A stretch of 64,000 bases of DNA from contig JBCCPK010000007.1 in assembly GCA_039024915.1 (NCBI GenBank), positions 1 to 64,000 on the forward strand, given 5' to 3'. This document shows, piece after piece, positions 45,790-56,447 of the stretch (positions are counted from its first letter, which is position 1; the number at the start of each line of letters is the position of its first letter). The position numbers and the translations under genes were made by a program. Below the pieces are notes generated by a model. That model had not been told where the DNA came from. It did no database searches and saw nothing but the letters and a program-made list of their open reading frames with translations. Origin of the DNA: Pseudomonadota bacterium. Its GTDB lineage: Bacteria; Pseudomonadota; Alphaproteobacteria; Rhizobiales; MH13.

Positions 45790-46512
45790 TTGACGGACAC
45801 GCCGACACCCTTCAGTGGCATGGGCAAGAAAGCCCTGCCATTTCTGAAGGCACTTGGCTTTCACCAGTCGAGAGAATGGTTTCACGAAAACAAGCCGCTC
45901 TATGAAGCGGAGGTGAAACAACCACTTGGTGATCTGATCGAACATCTCTCGGAGCGAATGAACGCTGAAGGGCTGCCTTTTCGCGGCAGCCGAAAAACGT
46001 CGCTTTACCGCGTCAATCGGGACGTTCGGTTTTCAAAGAATAAAGACCCTTACAACACGCACGCCAGCGCTTTGATGACGCGGGACGGAACTAAGAAAGA
46101 TCAGGGCTTCGTCTACGTGCATATGGCCAACGAGCGCTCGTTTATTGCGACCGGCTTTTACGGATTACAGCCCGCTGAATTGTCAGCAATGCGCCATGCC
46201 ATCGTCGAGCGGTCTAGCAAGCTTCACAAAATCCTCAGTGAGCTTGAGAAGAAGGGCCGAAAGCTCGACACGAGTGAGGGTCTCAAGCGTATGCCACGCG
46301 GGTTTGAGGCTGTGGACGATGAACATCTGCAAAAACTCCTCAAGCTGAAACACTTCACCTTCGTTGAAGAGCTCGATAACGCGGTGCTCACTACACCCAA
46401 GATCGCTAACAAGATGATCGCGTTGGCGCATCAAACGTTGCCCTTCATCGAGTTCGGATGGACGGCGATCGACCCGGTACGCAGCGCCGAAGCCCTGAAG
46501 AACGCGGGATAA
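45790..46512 (+). CDS. DUF2461 family protein
   Basis: This 240-residue TTG-started protein matches DUF2461 (TIGR02453): LPFLKALGFHQSREWFHENK near the start, FRGSRKTSLYRVNRDVRFSK and KDPYNTHASALMTRDGTKKD. The function of the family is unknown. An in-frame ATG ten codons in is a possible alternative start. It begins 2 nt after grxD and is followed by a GNAT gene after 4 nt, so the three are likely translated from one message. Confidence 0.9.
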   Translation: MTDTPTPFSGMGKKALPFLKALGFHQSREWFHENKPLYEAEVKQPLGDLIEHLSERMNAEGLPFRGSRKTSLYRVNRDVRFSKNKDPYNTHASALMTRDGTKKDQGFVYVHMANERSFIATGFYGLQPAELSAMRHAIVERSSKLHKILSELEKKGRKLDTSEGLKRMPRGFEAVDDEHLQKLLKLKHFTFVEELDNAVLTTPKIANKMIALAHQTLPFIEFGWTAIDPVRSAEALKNAG

Positions 46513-46516
46513 CTCT

Positions 46517-47209
46517 ATGGATGGCAAGTCCGAATGGCGCGGATGTCCGGCTCCGCGCCCAGCAGAGCTGTGTGGCCAAATGGTTGTGCTTGTTGCATTC
46601 GATCCCGACAAACATGGCGTCTCTGTCTGGCAGGCGCTTGGCGGAGACGCTGCCGCAAACCAACGGATCGGCTATTTTCCCGATGCGCCCTACAAAGATG
46701 CCGAGCATTTCACCCAAGCCTATGCCGAGCGGCAGTCGGACTGGCACACCATGGTTATCTGTGACGCCCAGTTCGTTATCCCGCGGGGCATGGCAAGTTA
46801 CATGCGGATGCGTCCGGAGCACGGGTCCGTCGAAATCGGCGCCGTTGCACACGGACACGCCATGGCGCGCACGCCAATAGCGACCGAAGCGCATTACCTG
46901 CTTGCCCAGCACGTGTTCGATGATCTGGGCTATCGGCGTTACGAATGGAAGCTGAATAACGATAACGCGGCCTCCCACAAGGCAGCATTGCGGCTCGGCT
47001 TTACCTTCGAAGGTGTATTCCGACAGGATATGATGACACCGACAGGCAATCGCGATACGGCGTGGTACTCAATGCTCGATGGCGAGTGGCCGAGCGCCAA
47101 AACGGCGCTTGAAACCTGGCTTGCACCGGACAACTTCACGGCAGAGGGAGAGCAGCGGCAGACGCTTCAGCAACTGCGCAACACGACTTGGCAAGCCCCT
47201 AGCTCTTGA
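46517..47209 (+). CDS. GNAT family N-acetyltransferase (RimJ/RimL type)
   Basis: This 230-residue acetyltransferase has the GNAT signature in the second half: GSVEIGAVAHGHAMARTPIA, HVFDDLGYRRYEWKLNNDNA and SHKAALRLGFTFEGVFRQDM. The region binds acetyl-CoA, and the layout recalls RimJ/RimL-type ribosomal or small-molecule acetyltransferases. The substrate is unknown. It ends by overlapping the 3' end of the convergent reductase gene by 11 nt. Confidence 0.9.
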   Translation: MDGKSEWRGCPAPRPAELCGQMVVLVAFDPDKHGVSVWQALGGDAAANQRIGYFPDAPYKDAEHFTQAYAERQSDWHTMVICDAQFVIPRGMASYMRMRPEHGSVEIGAVAHGHAMARTPIATEAHYLLAQHVFDDLGYRRYEWKLNNDNAASHKAALRLGFTFEGVFRQDMMTPTGNRDTAWYSMLDGEWPSAKTALETWLAPDNFTAEGEQRQTLQQLRNTTWQAPSS

Positions 47210-48224
47210 ACGTCTCAATCGACTGGGCGGATGCCAGAAGGCTGTCTTTGGCCTTTATGAAGTCGATGCCCAACACCGTGCGCGCCCGCTCGTTCGAGAC
47301 GCGCTTTATCTGGCCCAGTTGCGGAACGATGGTTTTGATATCGCCATCGAAAAAGGACATCAGCTTGATCATGAAATCCGGCGCTTCGCGTGGCTTGATG
47401 GAACGGTCGGGATAGGCCTCCTTAAGGGTCGCCGCCATATCGCGCATCCACATAAAGCCTTCCGTTGCCAGAATGCGCAGTCCTGCGCTCTCGGGCGTCT
47501 GAAGCGCCTTGACGTGCATCTCTGCTACGTCGCGGACATCAACGATAGGGATCCCAAACCGCGGCTGCATGGGATCCTTGCCTGACAGGATTCGCTCCAC
47601 AACCTGCAGCGAGGTGCCATAATTGGCGTCAAGTGCAGGGCCAGCCACCAAAACCGGGTTGATGGTGGTCAGTTTCATGTCTGGCGCTTGTTCCTCAACG
47701 AACGCCCAAGCGGCTTTCTCGGCATGCGTTTTTGACCGGCCATAAGGGTTCTGCGTCGGATGAAAATCCTCAGACCAATCCGCTTCGTCATACATAGACT
47801 TGCTCGCCGGAAGCTCGCCATACATGACCGCCACCGCCGATGAAGTCAGGACAACACGTTCAATTCCTGCGTCTTTGGCCGCCTTGAGCGCCCGCAACGT
47901 TCCCTCGACCGCTGGGCGGATGATCTCGTCTTCGTTTTTCGGTTGTTGCAAAGGGAATGGCGACGCTGTGTGCAGAAGCGCTGAGCATCCCTCCATAACC
48001 CCTTCCCAGCCATCGTCCTTAGCCAAATCAAGGGCTACAAACGAAAGTCTGGCCTGAAGGTTCTCCGCATCCTTCACGTGGGGACTGACTGCATCAATAA
48101 CCTCTTGCGAGCGCCTCAGCGATCGCACCGATCCCCGAACGTAAAAGCCGGCGTCAAGAAGCTGCACAATGATGTGTTTGGCAATGAAACCAGATGCACC
48201 CGTCAGAAAAACGGTCTCGGCCAT
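47199..48224 (-). CDS. NAD-dependent epimerase/dehydratase-type reductase
   Basis: From the ATG at 48224, preceded by GGGAGGGC, this is a 341-residue extended short-chain dehydrogenase. It starts MAETVFLTGASGFIAKHIIV with the nucleotide-binding GxxGxxG form and has VVLTSSAVAVMYG and NPYGRSKTHAEKAAWAF, with Ser, Tyr and Lys of the catalytic triad. The pattern follows dihydroflavonol reductase/aldehyde reductase-like members that reduce carbonyls with NADPH. A hypothetical 24-codon extension upstream is not needed. It is a single gene, downstream of rpsD. Confidence 0.9.
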   Translation of the reverse strand: MAETVFLTGASGFIAKHIIVQLLDAGFYVRGSVRSLRRSQEVIDAVSPHVKDAENLQARLSFVALDLAKDDGWEGVMEGCSALLHTASPFPLQQPKNEDEIIRPAVEGTLRALKAAKDAGIERVVLTSSAVAVMYGELPASKSMYDEADWSEDFHPTQNPYGRSKTHAEKAAWAFVEEQAPDMKLTTINPVLVAGPALDANYGTSLQVVERILSGKDPMQPRFGIPIVDVRDVAEMHVKALQTPESAGLRILATEGFMWMRDMAATLKEAYPDRSIKPREAPDFMIKLMSFFDGDIKTIVPQLGQIKRVSNERARTVLGIDFIKAKDSLLASAQSIETFKS

Positions 48225-48292
48225 GCTGAAGCCCTCCCTCAACTGAATGTAAGTGTAGCTAACTTTGATTGCCCTATTAAGGAACGATCGAC

Positions 48293-48326
48293 ACAAAAAA
48301 AAGGGCCGCTGGTGACCAGCGACCCT
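48293..48326 (-). terminator. Rho-independent terminator after rpsD
   Basis: On the minus strand GGGTCGCTGGT and ACCAGCGGCCC form an 11-bp stem with one G-U pair, followed by a run of at least eight T. It lies about 42 nt after the rpsD stop codon. This is one of the clearest terminators in the window. Confidence 0.9.
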
Positions 48327-48367
48327 AAAAGTATAACCGGTGCGGCGGTGGCCGCGTGAATTATGCT

Positions 48368-48985
48368 TTACCGCGAGTAGAACTCGACAACGAGGTTCGG
48401 TTCCATTTGAACCGGGTACGGCACGTCGCTCAGCGTTGGAATGCGCGAGAGCGTGGCAGTAATCTTGCCGCCATCCACGTCGATGTAATCGGGTGTATCA
48501 CGCTCATCGAGACCAACGGCTTCAAGCACGATGGTTAGCTGCTTCGAACGCTCGCGCACTTCGACGACATCGCCGACCTTCAAGCGATAAGAAGGGATAT
48601 TGGTGCGGCGACCGTTGACCAGCACATGGCCGTGATTGACGAACTGACGAGCGGCAAAAACCGTTGGGACGAACTTCGCACGATAGACAACCGTGTCGAG
48701 CCGACGCTCCAGCAAACCGATCAGGTTCTCGGACGTATCGCCCTTCATTTTAGACGCCTGATCGTAGATCTTGCGGAACTGCTTCTCCATGATCGAGCCG
48801 TAGTATCCCTTGAGCTTCTGCTTCGCGCGCAGCTGCACCCCGAAGTCAGATAGCTTGCCCCGGCGTCCCTGCCCGTGCTGGCCAGGCCCGTATTCACGGC
48901 GATTGACGGGGCTCTTCGGCCGCCCCCAGATGTTCTCGCCCATGCGGCGGTCGATCTTGTATTTCACACTGTCGCGTTTTGACAT
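48368..48985 (-). CDS. rpsD: 30S ribosomal protein S4
   Basis: S4 is a primary 16S rRNA-binding protein that starts small-subunit assembly. The 205-residue chain begins [20 protein letters not shown] and shows [20 protein letters not shown], the S4 domain [40 protein letters not shown] and the end EFYSR. AAAGGATA precedes the ATG. It is a single gene with its own strong terminator. Confidence 0.98.
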   Translation of the reverse strand: MSKRDSVKYKIDRRMGENIWGRPKSPVNRREYGPGQHGQGRRGKLSDFGVQLRAKQKLKGYYGSIMEKQFRKIYDQASKMKGDTSENLIGLLERRLDTVVYRAKFVPTVFAARQFVNHGHVLVNGRRTNIPSYRLKVGDVVEVRERSKQLTIVLEAVGLDERDTPDYIDVDGGKITATLSRIPTLSDVPYPVQMEPNLVVEFYSR

Positions 48986-49102
48986 CGCGGTATCCTTTCA
49001 AGGTTTGAAGGTACACGCGCCCTCCTCTTCCGACCTTTTGGCCGAACGACAGGATCGCAACGCCAGCGGTTTGCAAGCACGATCCACGGGACACGGGAAA
49101 GC

Positions 49103-49124
49103 AAAAGGGGGCGCGAACGCCCCC
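49103..49124 (-). terminator. Rho-independent terminator after the GYF/DUF805 gene
   Basis: On the minus strand GGGGGCG and CGCCCCC pair around TTCG, a very stable tetraloop, followed by TTTT. It lies 39 nt past the stop codon of the DUF805 gene. Confidence 0.88.
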
Positions 49125-49162
49125 ATAAGCTGCATGGTCTTTAGGCCGAGGTCCGTTTGGCG

Positions 49163-49852
49163 TCAAGCTGGACCGTATTCATTGTCCTGCGGTTCACTCG
49201 GACGCGTTGTCCACCAAAGCATAATGATCAGACCAATCAATGGGACGAACCCAATCAGCTGCCACCAACCTGAACGACCAATGTCATGGAGGCGTCGGGC
49301 GGCCACACAGATAAAGGGTATGACAACAGCCAGGATAAAAATGTTGGAAAAGACCCCGGTCTGCGCCACCGCTTCGCTGAAGAGCGCCGCGTCGACAAAA
49401 TAACAGGAAATCAGCCCAAGCACGTAGAACAGCACCCAATACCAATATTCCGATCGGCGTGCGCGCCCAGAAATCTGGGTGTATCGGGAGAACACGGTTC
49501 GAACGACGTCGAGAAACTGCGTTGGATGATAGTAGCTGCCCGCCACGGGAGCCCTGGGAGCCCCATGGTATGGGGTGGCCGCACCACCGGAGGATGATCC
49601 ACCGCCAAAGACCGCTTCACTGCCCGGCCCTCCGCGCGGGAGATCATCCACCCAACTTTGTGGGATCATGTTTCCCGGCAACACGGCTTGGGCAGGCGTC
49701 CAATTGTCCATGCCTTCGGCCCAAACGAGCGAGTTTGCGCCGATCTCACCGCTATCAATCAGGGCTGGCAGCTCTGATTGGTCAATCGGCCCGCGTTGCT
49801 CGCTCCCAACGGCATAGAACCACTGCCGAGCACTGTCGTCCTGAGTAGCCAT
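49163..49852 (-). CDS. GYF_2 plus DUF805 membrane protein
   Basis: This 229-residue protein has an N-terminal GYF_2 domain (WFYAVGSEQRGPIDQSELPA, IGANSLVWAEGMDNWTPAQA), a Gly/Pro-rich linker (about 70-110) and a C-terminal DUF805 domain with three to four membrane helices (SGRARRSEYWYWVLFYVLG, AARRLHDIGRSGWWQLIGFV). GYF domains bind proline-rich peptides; the membrane part has no known job. GAGAGGTTTACTC precedes the ATG. It ends in a strong terminator. Confidence 0.92.
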   Translation of the reverse strand: MATQDDSARQWFYAVGSEQRGPIDQSELPALIDSGEIGANSLVWAEGMDNWTPAQAVLPGNMIPQSWVDDLPRGGPGSEAVFGGGSSSGGAATPYHGAPRAPVAGSYYHPTQFLDVVRTVFSRYTQISGRARRSEYWYWVLFYVLGLISCYFVDAALFSEAVAQTGVFSNIFILAVVIPFICVAARRLHDIGRSGWWQLIGFVPLIGLIIMLWWTTRPSEPQDNEYGPA

Positions 49853-49918
49853 GAGTAAACCTCTCCAAGCAGTGGCCGATTGTTGCGCATGGTGTTCTGA
49901 CGCGTGGCGCCGATAAGC

Positions 49919-50752
49919 TCAAGAGCGCTCATGAACACGATCAAGCGAAGCCAGCACGCCCCGCAGGGTGCGCACCTCTTGTGCTGTCAGCTGCGGGCGC
50001 TGATAAATGGATCGCAGATTGCGAACCATGCGATCGCGCTTCTCAGGTGGGTGGAAAAATCCGCGCTCGTCGAGCAAACCTTCCAGGTGTTCAAAAAAGG
50101 CGATGAGTTCCGCCTTTGTTGCAAGCGGCCCCCTGTCCGCAGCACCCAGCGGTAGCTGGTCGCTTTCAGACGTCCGCCCCATCGTCTGACTTGCGTGGCG
50201 CCGCCACTCATAAGCGCAAACGAGTGCCGCCTGAGAGATGTTGAGAGATGCGCACTGAGGGTCCACAGGGAGCGTGAGAATATCATCGCAAAGCGCCACT
50301 TCGTCATTGGTCAGGCCCCAGGCTTCGCGGCCAAACACGTAGCCAACCCGGCACTGATCGTCTTCAGATAAATGCCCGCAGGCGGATGCGGCAGCCTCCG
50401 CAGGACCAATCACCGGCTTTACCAGATCATGCTTGCGCGCGGATGTGGCGTATACGAGGGTCAGGTCGGCAAGTGCGGCGTCCAGCGTTTCAAAAAGCTG
50501 AGCGTTCTCAACAATGGCACGCGCGCTGCTTGCCGTGGCGGTAGCCTTAGCACTCGGCCATCCATCTCGTGGACGCACCAGGCGCAAGACCCGCCAACCA
50601 AAGTTTCCCATAGCCCGCGCGACCATGCCAATGTTTTCGCCTAGCTGAGGTTCGACCAAAATCGCCACCGGCGGCTTGGGGAGCTCCCGCAGTGGATTGG
50701 GCTCGGCACCTCCAGCTCCGTGCACTCCTCCAGGCGCGCCAAACCGGCTCAT
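49919..50752 (-). CDS. trmJ: tRNA (cytidine/uridine-2'-O-)-methyltransferase TrmJ-like
   Basis: This SpoU-class (knotted) SAM-dependent methyltransferase modifies position 32 of tRNAs in characterised relatives. From the ATG at 50752 (MSRFGAPGGVHGAGG) it has about 277 residues. Landmarks are VAILVEPQLGENIGMVARAM with the motif-1 Asn and Arg, CRVGYVFGREAWGLTNDEVA (motif 2) and CASLNISQAALVCAYEWRRH (motif 3). The upstream ATG at 50809 is an alternative. It is divergent from icd. Confidence 0.92.
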   Translation of the reverse strand: MSRFGAPGGVHGAGGAEPNPLRELPKPPVAILVEPQLGENIGMVARAMGNFGWRVLRLVRPRDGWPSAKATATASSARAIVENAQLFETLDAALADLTLVYATSARKHDLVKPVIGPAEAAASACGHLSEDDQCRVGYVFGREAWGLTNDEVALCDDILTLPVDPQCASLNISQAALVCAYEWRRHASQTMGRTSESDQLPLGAADRGPLATKAELIAFFEHLEGLLDERGFFHPPEKRDRMVRNLRSIYQRPQLTAQEVRTLRGVLASLDRVHERS

Positions 50753-50960
50753 ACCGAGCCCCCCTTGCAAACCGCAGGTGTTTGGGAATCCAGAATAGCT
50801 GCTCTCCATTTCTTATCAGCCCATCGACCGGGTTCATGGGCTTGAACCGCTTTGCTATAGGCCGGGTGAAACCGGTTCAAGGCTCCATTGCGTTTCGCAG
50901 GGCCGACAGAGCCGCGCACTGCTTCGCGCCGCTAGGGGCGCGCTCAAACGAGGACCCTCC

Positions 50961-52172
50961 ATGGCCAAGATCAAGGTTGCAAACCCTGTCGTCGAACTCG
51001 ACGGCGATGAGATGACGCGGATTATCTGGCAGTTCATCAAGGATAAGCTGATCCACCCTTATCTCGACATCGACTTGCACTATTACGATCTTGGGATTGA
51101 GGAGCGCGACAGGACCGACGACCAGATTACCGTCGATGCCGCCAATGCCATCAAGGAACATGGCGTTGGAGTGAAGTGCGCAACGATCACGCCCGATGAG
51201 GCGCGCGTTGAAGAGTTCAATCTCAAGCGCATGTACCGCTCGCCCAACGGAACGATCCGCAACATACTTGGCGGCGTCATCTTCCGCGAACCGATTGTGA
51301 TGCAAAATGTGCCGCGATTGGTCCCCGGCTGGACGCAACCCATCGTTGTCGGCCGGCACGCGTTTGGCGACCAATACCGCGCGACCGATTTCAAATTCCC
51401 CAGCGCGGGAACCCTGACGGTCAAGTTTGTTGGCGACGATGGCCAGGTGATCGAGCACGAAGTGTTCAAATCACCCAGCGCTGGCGTCGCAATGGCGATG
51501 TACAACCTCGACGACTCGATCCGCGATTTTGCCCGCGCCTCCATGAATTACGGCATCATGCGCGGGTACCCAGTTTATCTGTCGACCAAGAACACCATCA
51601 TGAAGGCCTATGATGGGCGCTTTAAAGACCTCTTCCAGGAGATCTTCGAAAGCGAGTTTGAGGCCCAGTTCAAAGAGGCCGGAATTCATTACGAGCACCG
51701 GCTGATCGACGACATGGTAGCGTCAGCGATGAAATGGTCAGGCGCGTATGTCTGGGCATGTAAAAACTATGATGGCGACGTGCAGTCGGACACGGTCGCG
51801 CAGGGCTTTGGATCACTGGGGCTCATGACCTCGGTGCTGCTCTCGCCCGACGGCCGGACTGCGGAGGCCGAAGCCGCGCACGGCACGGTCACGCGGCACT
51901 ATCGCATGCACCAGCAAGGCAAAGAAACCTCAACGAACCCAATCGCTTCCATCTTCGCTTGGACGCGTGGCCTCGCCCACCGTGGCAAGCTGGATGACAA
52001 TCAGGCTCTCATCGATTTCGCGGACACGCTTGAAAAGGTCTGCGTGCAGACGGTTGAGGCTGGCGACATGACCAAGGATTTGGCGATCCTGATTGGGCCC
52101 GACCAAACCTGGCACACCACGCAGGGCTTTCTTGCCAAGATCGACGAAAACCTCCAGAAGGCGATCGGCTGA
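50961..52172 (+). CDS. icd: Isocitrate dehydrogenase, NADP-dependent
   Basis: This 403-residue enzyme of the citrate cycle oxidises isocitrate to 2-oxoglutarate with NADP. It belongs to the eukaryote-like homodimer group common in alphaproteobacteria: [40 protein letters not shown], then [20 protein letters not shown] and [20 protein letters not shown], with [17 protein letters not shown] in the cofactor site. It is a single gene, facing alaS tail to tail across 217 bp. Confidence 0.97.
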   Translation: MAKIKVANPVVELDGDEMTRIIWQFIKDKLIHPYLDIDLHYYDLGIEERDRTDDQITVDAANAIKEHGVGVKCATITPDEARVEEFNLKRMYRSPNGTIRNILGGVIFREPIVMQNVPRLVPGWTQPIVVGRHAFGDQYRATDFKFPSAGTLTVKFVGDDGQVIEHEVFKSPSAGVAMAMYNLDDSIRDFARASMNYGIMRGYPVYLSTKNTIMKAYDGRFKDLFQEIFESEFEAQFKEAGIHYEHRLIDDMVASAMKWSGAYVWACKNYDGDVQSDTVAQGFGSLGLMTSVLLSPDGRTAEAEAAHGTVTRHYRMHQQGKETSTNPIASIFAWTRGLAHRGKLDDNQALIDFADTLEKVCVQTVEAGDMTKDLAILIGPDQTWHTTQGFLAKIDENLQKAIG

Positions 52173-52181
52173 TTTGCATCT

Positions 52182-52282
52182 GCATCTGTAGGCTTGGGTG
52201 AGCGCGTGGCGAGCCGGTTGGGGCCGGCTTGCTTGCGCATTCCCCGCCACGGCCAACTGCAAGCGCTTGGGTTTACAGATGC
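52182..52282. terminator. Inverted repeats between the convergent icd and alaS genes
   Basis: GCATCTGTA (52182-52190) and TACAGATGC (52274-52282) form a 9-bp dyad around about 80 bp, inside which AGCCGG and CCGGCT pair around TTGGGG (52212-52229). They may end transcription of icd, alaS or both. No strong U-run is seen. Confidence 0.4.
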
Positions 52283-52389
52283 GCGCCGCTCAAGCTCGGC
52301 TGGCCGATGCACCGCCATTAAGCCACTTTTTGCCGGATGCGTACAGCTGTCGCCGCTGAAACTCTTAGCCTAGCGAGTACAGCAGCGTT

Positions 52390-55038
52390 TTAGACGGCCA
52401 GGGCGTCCCGAACAGCGTCAAGCGCAGCTGATGCCGCAGCGGCATCCGGACCGCCCGCTTGCGCCATATCTGGCCGCCCGCCACCACCCTTCCCGCCAAG
52501 GACTGCAGCGCCCGTCCGAACAAGATCAACCGCATTCTCGCGCTCGGTCAGGTCATCGGTCACCGCAACAACAAGCGCCGCTTTGCCGTCATTGGTGCCC
52601 ACCAGTGCAACCACGCCCGACCCCATTGAGGCTTTCATCTCATCGGCGATACCTTTGAGGTCACGAGGTGCAACATTTTCCAGAACCCGTCCGATAAACG
52701 AGATCCCAGCGACCGTTTCCGTCTCTGCGGCCGCTTCGCCGCCCATGCCACCGCCAAGTGCTACCTGCTTCTTCAACTCGGTAACCTGCCGCTCGAGAGC
52801 ACGCCTCTCATCCACCAACGTTTGGACACGTTCCAGCGCGATCTCCGGCTGCACCTTCAGGGCACTCGCCACAGCGTTCAGGCGCTCATCCTGCTGGGCG
52901 AAGTAGGCCAAGGCAGCTTTGCCCGTTAGAGCTTCAACCCGGCGAACGCCAGCGGCAACCGCACTCTCGGAGACCACCCGAACGAGCCCTATTTCCCCTG
53001 TGCTCCCAACATGCGTTCCGCCGCACAGTTCAACGGAAAACGCCCGGCCGTCGTCCCTGGTCCCCATGGAGACAACGCGAACCTCATCGCCATATTTTTC
53101 ACCGAATAGCGCACGCGCACCGGATTCAATCGCACTATCGACGTCCATCAGACGTGTATCGACAGCGCTGTTCTGCCGAATGAAGCGATTAGAGATGTCC
53201 TCAATTCTCAAAAGCTCATCGCCAGCGATAGGTTTGGGGTGTGAGAAATCAAAGCGCAGCCTGTCGGGCGCCACGAGCGATCCCTTTTGTGCAACGTGAT
53301 CACCCAAAGTCTGGCGCAACGCTTCGTGCAGCAAATGCGTCGCGGAGTGATTGGCGCGAATATCCTGGCGGCGTTCCCGATTAACGTGGAGATCTGCCGG
53401 TTCCCCGACTTTAATGCCATCTCCGCGCGCCACGCCCTGATGTTCAAACAGGCCGTCGGCCCGTTTGACCGTGTCGGTTACCTCGAACTTGCCATCGCCC
53501 TGCAGAATGTCACCACAATCTCCAACTTGCCCGCCTGATTCTGCATAGAACGGCGTCTGATTGAGAATAAGACTGCCCTGTTCGCCGGCAGCGAGACCGC
53601 TAACAACAGCACCATCCTTGACGGCCGCGACGACCAGCCCTTCCGCCGTGAGGGTGTCATACCCAAGAAATTCAGTTGAGCCGTGCGCATCGCGCAGACT
53701 GAACCAAAGTGATTCGGTTGAAGCATCGCCAGAGCCAGACCACGCAGCCCGCGCTTCTGCACGCTGACGATCCATAGCCGTGTCAAAGCCGTCCCTATCG
53801 ATGCCGATACCACGGGAGCGTAACGCGTCCTCTGTGAGGTCAAAGGGGAACCCGTAGGTATCGTACAACTTGAAAGCAGTTGCACCCTCAAGTGTATCGC
53901 CGCTACCCAAGCCGCTGGTCGCGTCCTCAAGCAGACCTAAACCTCGGCCTAGAAGCTTCTTGAAGCGGTTTTCTTCAAGTTCCAGAGTATCGGTGATCAA
54001 TGCCTTGGCGCGAACCAGTTCCGGGTACGCTTCCCCCATCTGGCGCTGGAGAGCGGGCACCAAACGGTGCAGGAGAGGCTCCTGCGCACCCAGAAGATGC
54101 GCGTGGCGCATGGCGCGACGCATGATGCGGCGTAGGACATAACCTCGACCCTCGTTTGAGGGCAGGACACCATCAGCGATCAAAAAACTGGATGCGCGCA
54201 AATGATCGGCGATCACGCGGTGGCTGGCTTTGGCGTCCCCGTGAGCCTCCACATTCGTTAGCTCGACCGAGGCAGCAATAAGCTTCTCAAACAAATCCGT
54301 CTCGTAATTGTCGTGCTTGCCCTGAAGAAGCGCGGCAATGCGCTCAAGCCCCATCCCAGTATCAATTGATGGCTTGGGCAGCGCGACCCGGGTTTCCGCA
54401 TCAACCTGCTCAAACTGCATGAAGACAAGGTTCCAAATCTCAATGAACCGGTCGCCATCTTCATCGGGAGAACCGGGCGGGCCACCCGGAATATGATCTC
54501 CGTGATCGTAAAATATCTCAGAGCATGGCCCGCACGGTCCCGTATCGCCCATAGCCCAGAAATTGTCGGAGGTCGGAATGCGGATAATCCGCTCGTCAGG
54601 AAGCCCGGCAATTAACTTCCAGAAATCGTAGGCCTCGTCGTCTGTGTGGTAGACAGTGACGAGGCAGCGATCGGGATTGATACCGAACTCCTTCGTCACC
54701 AGCGTCCACGCGTGATGGATGGCTTCTTCTTTAAAATAGTCGCCAAAGGAAAAGTTCCCCAGCATCTCGAAGAACGTATGGTGCCGTGCCGTGTACCCCA
54801 CATTATCGAGATCGTTGTGCTTTCCGCCTGCCCGAACACACTTTTGCGACGTCGCGGCACGCGGAGGTTCGCGCGTTTCAAGGCCGGTGAACACGTTCTT
54901 AAACTGCACCATGCCCGCATTGGTGAACATCAGTGTCGGGTCATTGCGCGGCACGAGGGGTGAGGAGGACACAACCGCGTGTCCGGCATCTTCGAAGTAG
55001 GAAAGAAAGCGCGAGCGGATTTCGTTGACACTACTCAT
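52390..55038 (-). CDS. alaS: Alanyl-tRNA synthetase
   Basis: AlaRS (882 residues from the ATG at 55038, [20 protein letters not shown]) charges tRNA-Ala. It has the class II catalytic core with [40 protein letters not shown], the editing domain with [13 protein letters not shown] and [14 protein letters not shown] (zinc/His-Cys site), and the C-terminal [15 protein letters not shown] part. The frame runs 23 codons further upstream without homology. It is downstream of recA, separated by a terminator-like hairpin. Confidence 0.97.
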   Translation of the reverse strand: MSSVNEIRSRFLSYFEDAGHAVVSSSPLVPRNDPTLMFTNAGMVQFKNVFTGLETREPPRAATSQKCVRAGGKHNDLDNVGYTARHHTFFEMLGNFSFGDYFKEEAIHHAWTLVTKEFGINPDRCLVTVYHTDDEAYDFWKLIAGLPDERIIRIPTSDNFWAMGDTGPCGPCSEIFYDHGDHIPGGPPGSPDEDGDRFIEIWNLVFMQFEQVDAETRVALPKPSIDTGMGLERIAALLQGKHDNYETDLFEKLIAASVELTNVEAHGDAKASHRVIADHLRASSFLIADGVLPSNEGRGYVLRRIMRRAMRHAHLLGAQEPLLHRLVPALQRQMGEAYPELVRAKALITDTLELEENRFKKLLGRGLGLLEDATSGLGSGDTLEGATAFKLYDTYGFPFDLTEDALRSRGIGIDRDGFDTAMDRQRAEARAAWSGSGDASTESLWFSLRDAHGSTEFLGYDTLTAEGLVVAAVKDGAVVSGLAAGEQGSLILNQTPFYAESGGQVGDCGDILQGDGKFEVTDTVKRADGLFEHQGVARGDGIKVGEPADLHVNRERRQDIRANHSATHLLHEALRQTLGDHVAQKGSLVAPDRLRFDFSHPKPIAGDELLRIEDISNRFIRQNSAVDTRLMDVDSAIESGARALFGEKYGDEVRVVSMGTRDDGRAFSVELCGGTHVGSTGEIGLVRVVSESAVAAGVRRVEALTGKAALAYFAQQDERLNAVASALKVQPEIALERVQTLVDERRALERQVTELKKQVALGGGMGGEAAAETETVAGISFIGRVLENVAPRDLKGIADEMKASMGSGVVALVGTNDGKAALVVAVTDDLTERENAVDLVRTGAAVLGGKGGGGRPDMAQAGGPDAAAASAALDAVRDALAV

Positions 55039-55109
55039 GGCCGACCACCTGAACCCATCAGGTGCGCGCCGTACCAAGCTCTGAGCCAACAGCTGACGTC
55101 GCACCAACC

Positions 55110-55146
55110 GAAAGAAAGCGGCTGGCCACTCATGCAGCCAACCGCT
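55110..55146 (-). terminator. Terminator-like hairpin after recA
   Basis: On the minus strand AGCGGTTGGC and GCCAGCCGCT pair over 10 bp with one G-U pair and a 10-nt loop, followed by TTTCTTTC. It lies about 78 nt past the recA stop codon and ahead of alaS. Confidence 0.75.
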
Positions 55147-55223
55147 TCTGCGCTATCTATCGTTCGGCTCAGGCTGTGTCCAGAACAAGCCCGTCTGCAT
55201 GGGATGCGTTTTCAGTGTTTAGG

Positions 55224-56327
55224 CTAGCCATCGTTCGCAGGTGATACCGGCAGTTCAGCGTCATGATCCGCATCGCCTGCGTCATCCCCCTCCAATATCT
55301 GCTCCGCTATCAAACCAGCATTCTTTCTGATGGACGCTTCGATGGTGGACGCAACATCGGGATTATCGCGCATAAACTGTTTGGCGTTCTCGCGTCCCTG
55401 GCCCAGCCGTTGGCTGTCGTAGGAGAACCATGCGCCTGACTTCTCAACAATCCCTGCCTTTACGCCGAGATCAATCAACTCGCCAACTTTCGAGATACCT
55501 TCACCGTACATGATGTCGAATTCGACTTGTCGGAACGGCGGTGCCACCTTGTTTTTGACAACTTTCACGCGCGTTTGATTGCCCACCACCTCGTCGCGAT
55601 CTTTGATCGAACCGATCCGGCGGATATCCAGCCTGACTGATGCGTAAAACTTCAGTGCGTTCCCGCCAGTCGTCGTTTCAGGGCTTCCAAACATCACACC
55701 GATCTTCAATCTGATCTGATTGATGAAGATCACCATACAGTTCGATTTGGAGATCGACGCGGTGAGCTTGCGCAACGCCTGGCTCATGAGCCGCGCCTGC
55801 AAGCCCGGCAAACTATCGCCCATCTCACCTTCAAGCTCAGCACGCGGCGTCAAAGCGGCAACCGAGTCGATCACCAAGACGTCAACGGCCCCGGACCGAA
55901 CCAAGGTATCGGCAATCTCCAAAGCCTGCTCGCCCGCGTCTGGTTGAGAAACCAAGAGGTCGTCGACATTCACGCCAAGTTTGCGAGCGTAGATCGGATC
56001 GAGTGCATGCTCTGCATCGACAAAGGCGCAAATACCGCCGTTCTGCTGTGCCTCGGCGACCGTGTGAAGAGCCAGCGTCGTTTTGCCAGACGACTCAGGG
56101 CCAAAAATTTCGATTACCCGACCGCGGGGTAAACCGCCGATACCCAGCGCAATATCCAGACCAAGTGAACCAGTGGAAACGGCCTCTATCTCAAGTGCAT
56201 CGCCCTTTCCCAACTTCATAATAGAGCCCTTGCCGAAGGACCGCTCTATCTGGGACAAAGCAGCGTCGAGCGCTTTGGTCTTATCCATTCCGTTATCTTC
56301 CACCACTCGCAAAGATGATCGCGCCAT
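55224..56327 (-). CDS. recA: RecA recombinase
   Basis: RecA drives homologous pairing and LexA self-cleavage. The ATG at 56327 follows AAAGGACA and gives 367 residues starting [20 protein letters not shown]. It shows [16 protein letters not shown], the Walker A loop [18 protein letters not shown], the Walker B strand LVIDSVAAL and the DNA-binding loop region [20 protein letters not shown]. An upstream ATG at 56411 would add 28 residues rich in Cys and basic residues and would place the start next to the SOS box, so it is rejected. The acidic tail is typical. Confidence 0.98.
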   Translation of the reverse strand: MARSSLRVVEDNGMDKTKALDAALSQIERSFGKGSIMKLGKGDALEIEAVSTGSLGLDIALGIGGLPRGRVIEIFGPESSGKTTLALHTVAEAQQNGGICAFVDAEHALDPIYARKLGVNVDDLLVSQPDAGEQALEIADTLVRSGAVDVLVIDSVAALTPRAELEGEMGDSLPGLQARLMSQALRKLTASISKSNCMVIFINQIRLKIGVMFGSPETTTGGNALKFYASVRLDIRRIGSIKDRDEVVGNQTRVKVVKNKVAPPFRQVEFDIMYGEGISKVGELIDLGVKAGIVEKSGAWFSYDSQRLGQGRENAKQFMRDNPDVASTIEASIRKNAGLIAEQILEGDDAGDADHDAELPVSPANDG

Positions 56328-56413
56328 TACCGTTGTCCTTTTTCCATGCACCGACGATTCTCGCAATGCCATGGCACCGCATCTCGCACAGGTGTACATG
56401 TTTTGTTCCATAA

Positions 56414-56428
56414 GAACAAGTGCAGAAC
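56414..56428 (-). promoter_or_regulatory. LexA (SOS) box upstream of recA
   Basis: On the minus strand the sequence is GTTC, seven bases (TGCACTT), GTTC, the exact alphaproteobacterial LexA operator. It lies about 87-101 bp upstream of the recA start codon. This predicts DNA-damage induction of recA by LexA. Confidence 0.9.
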
Positions 56429-56447
56429 ATAGGTTTCCAGTAAGCGA

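Noticed and set aside
56328-56411. 28-residue N-terminal extension of RecA with a CxxC motif
   Set aside because: It lacks homology to RecA, sits against the SOS box, and the ATG at 56327 has a good ribosome site.
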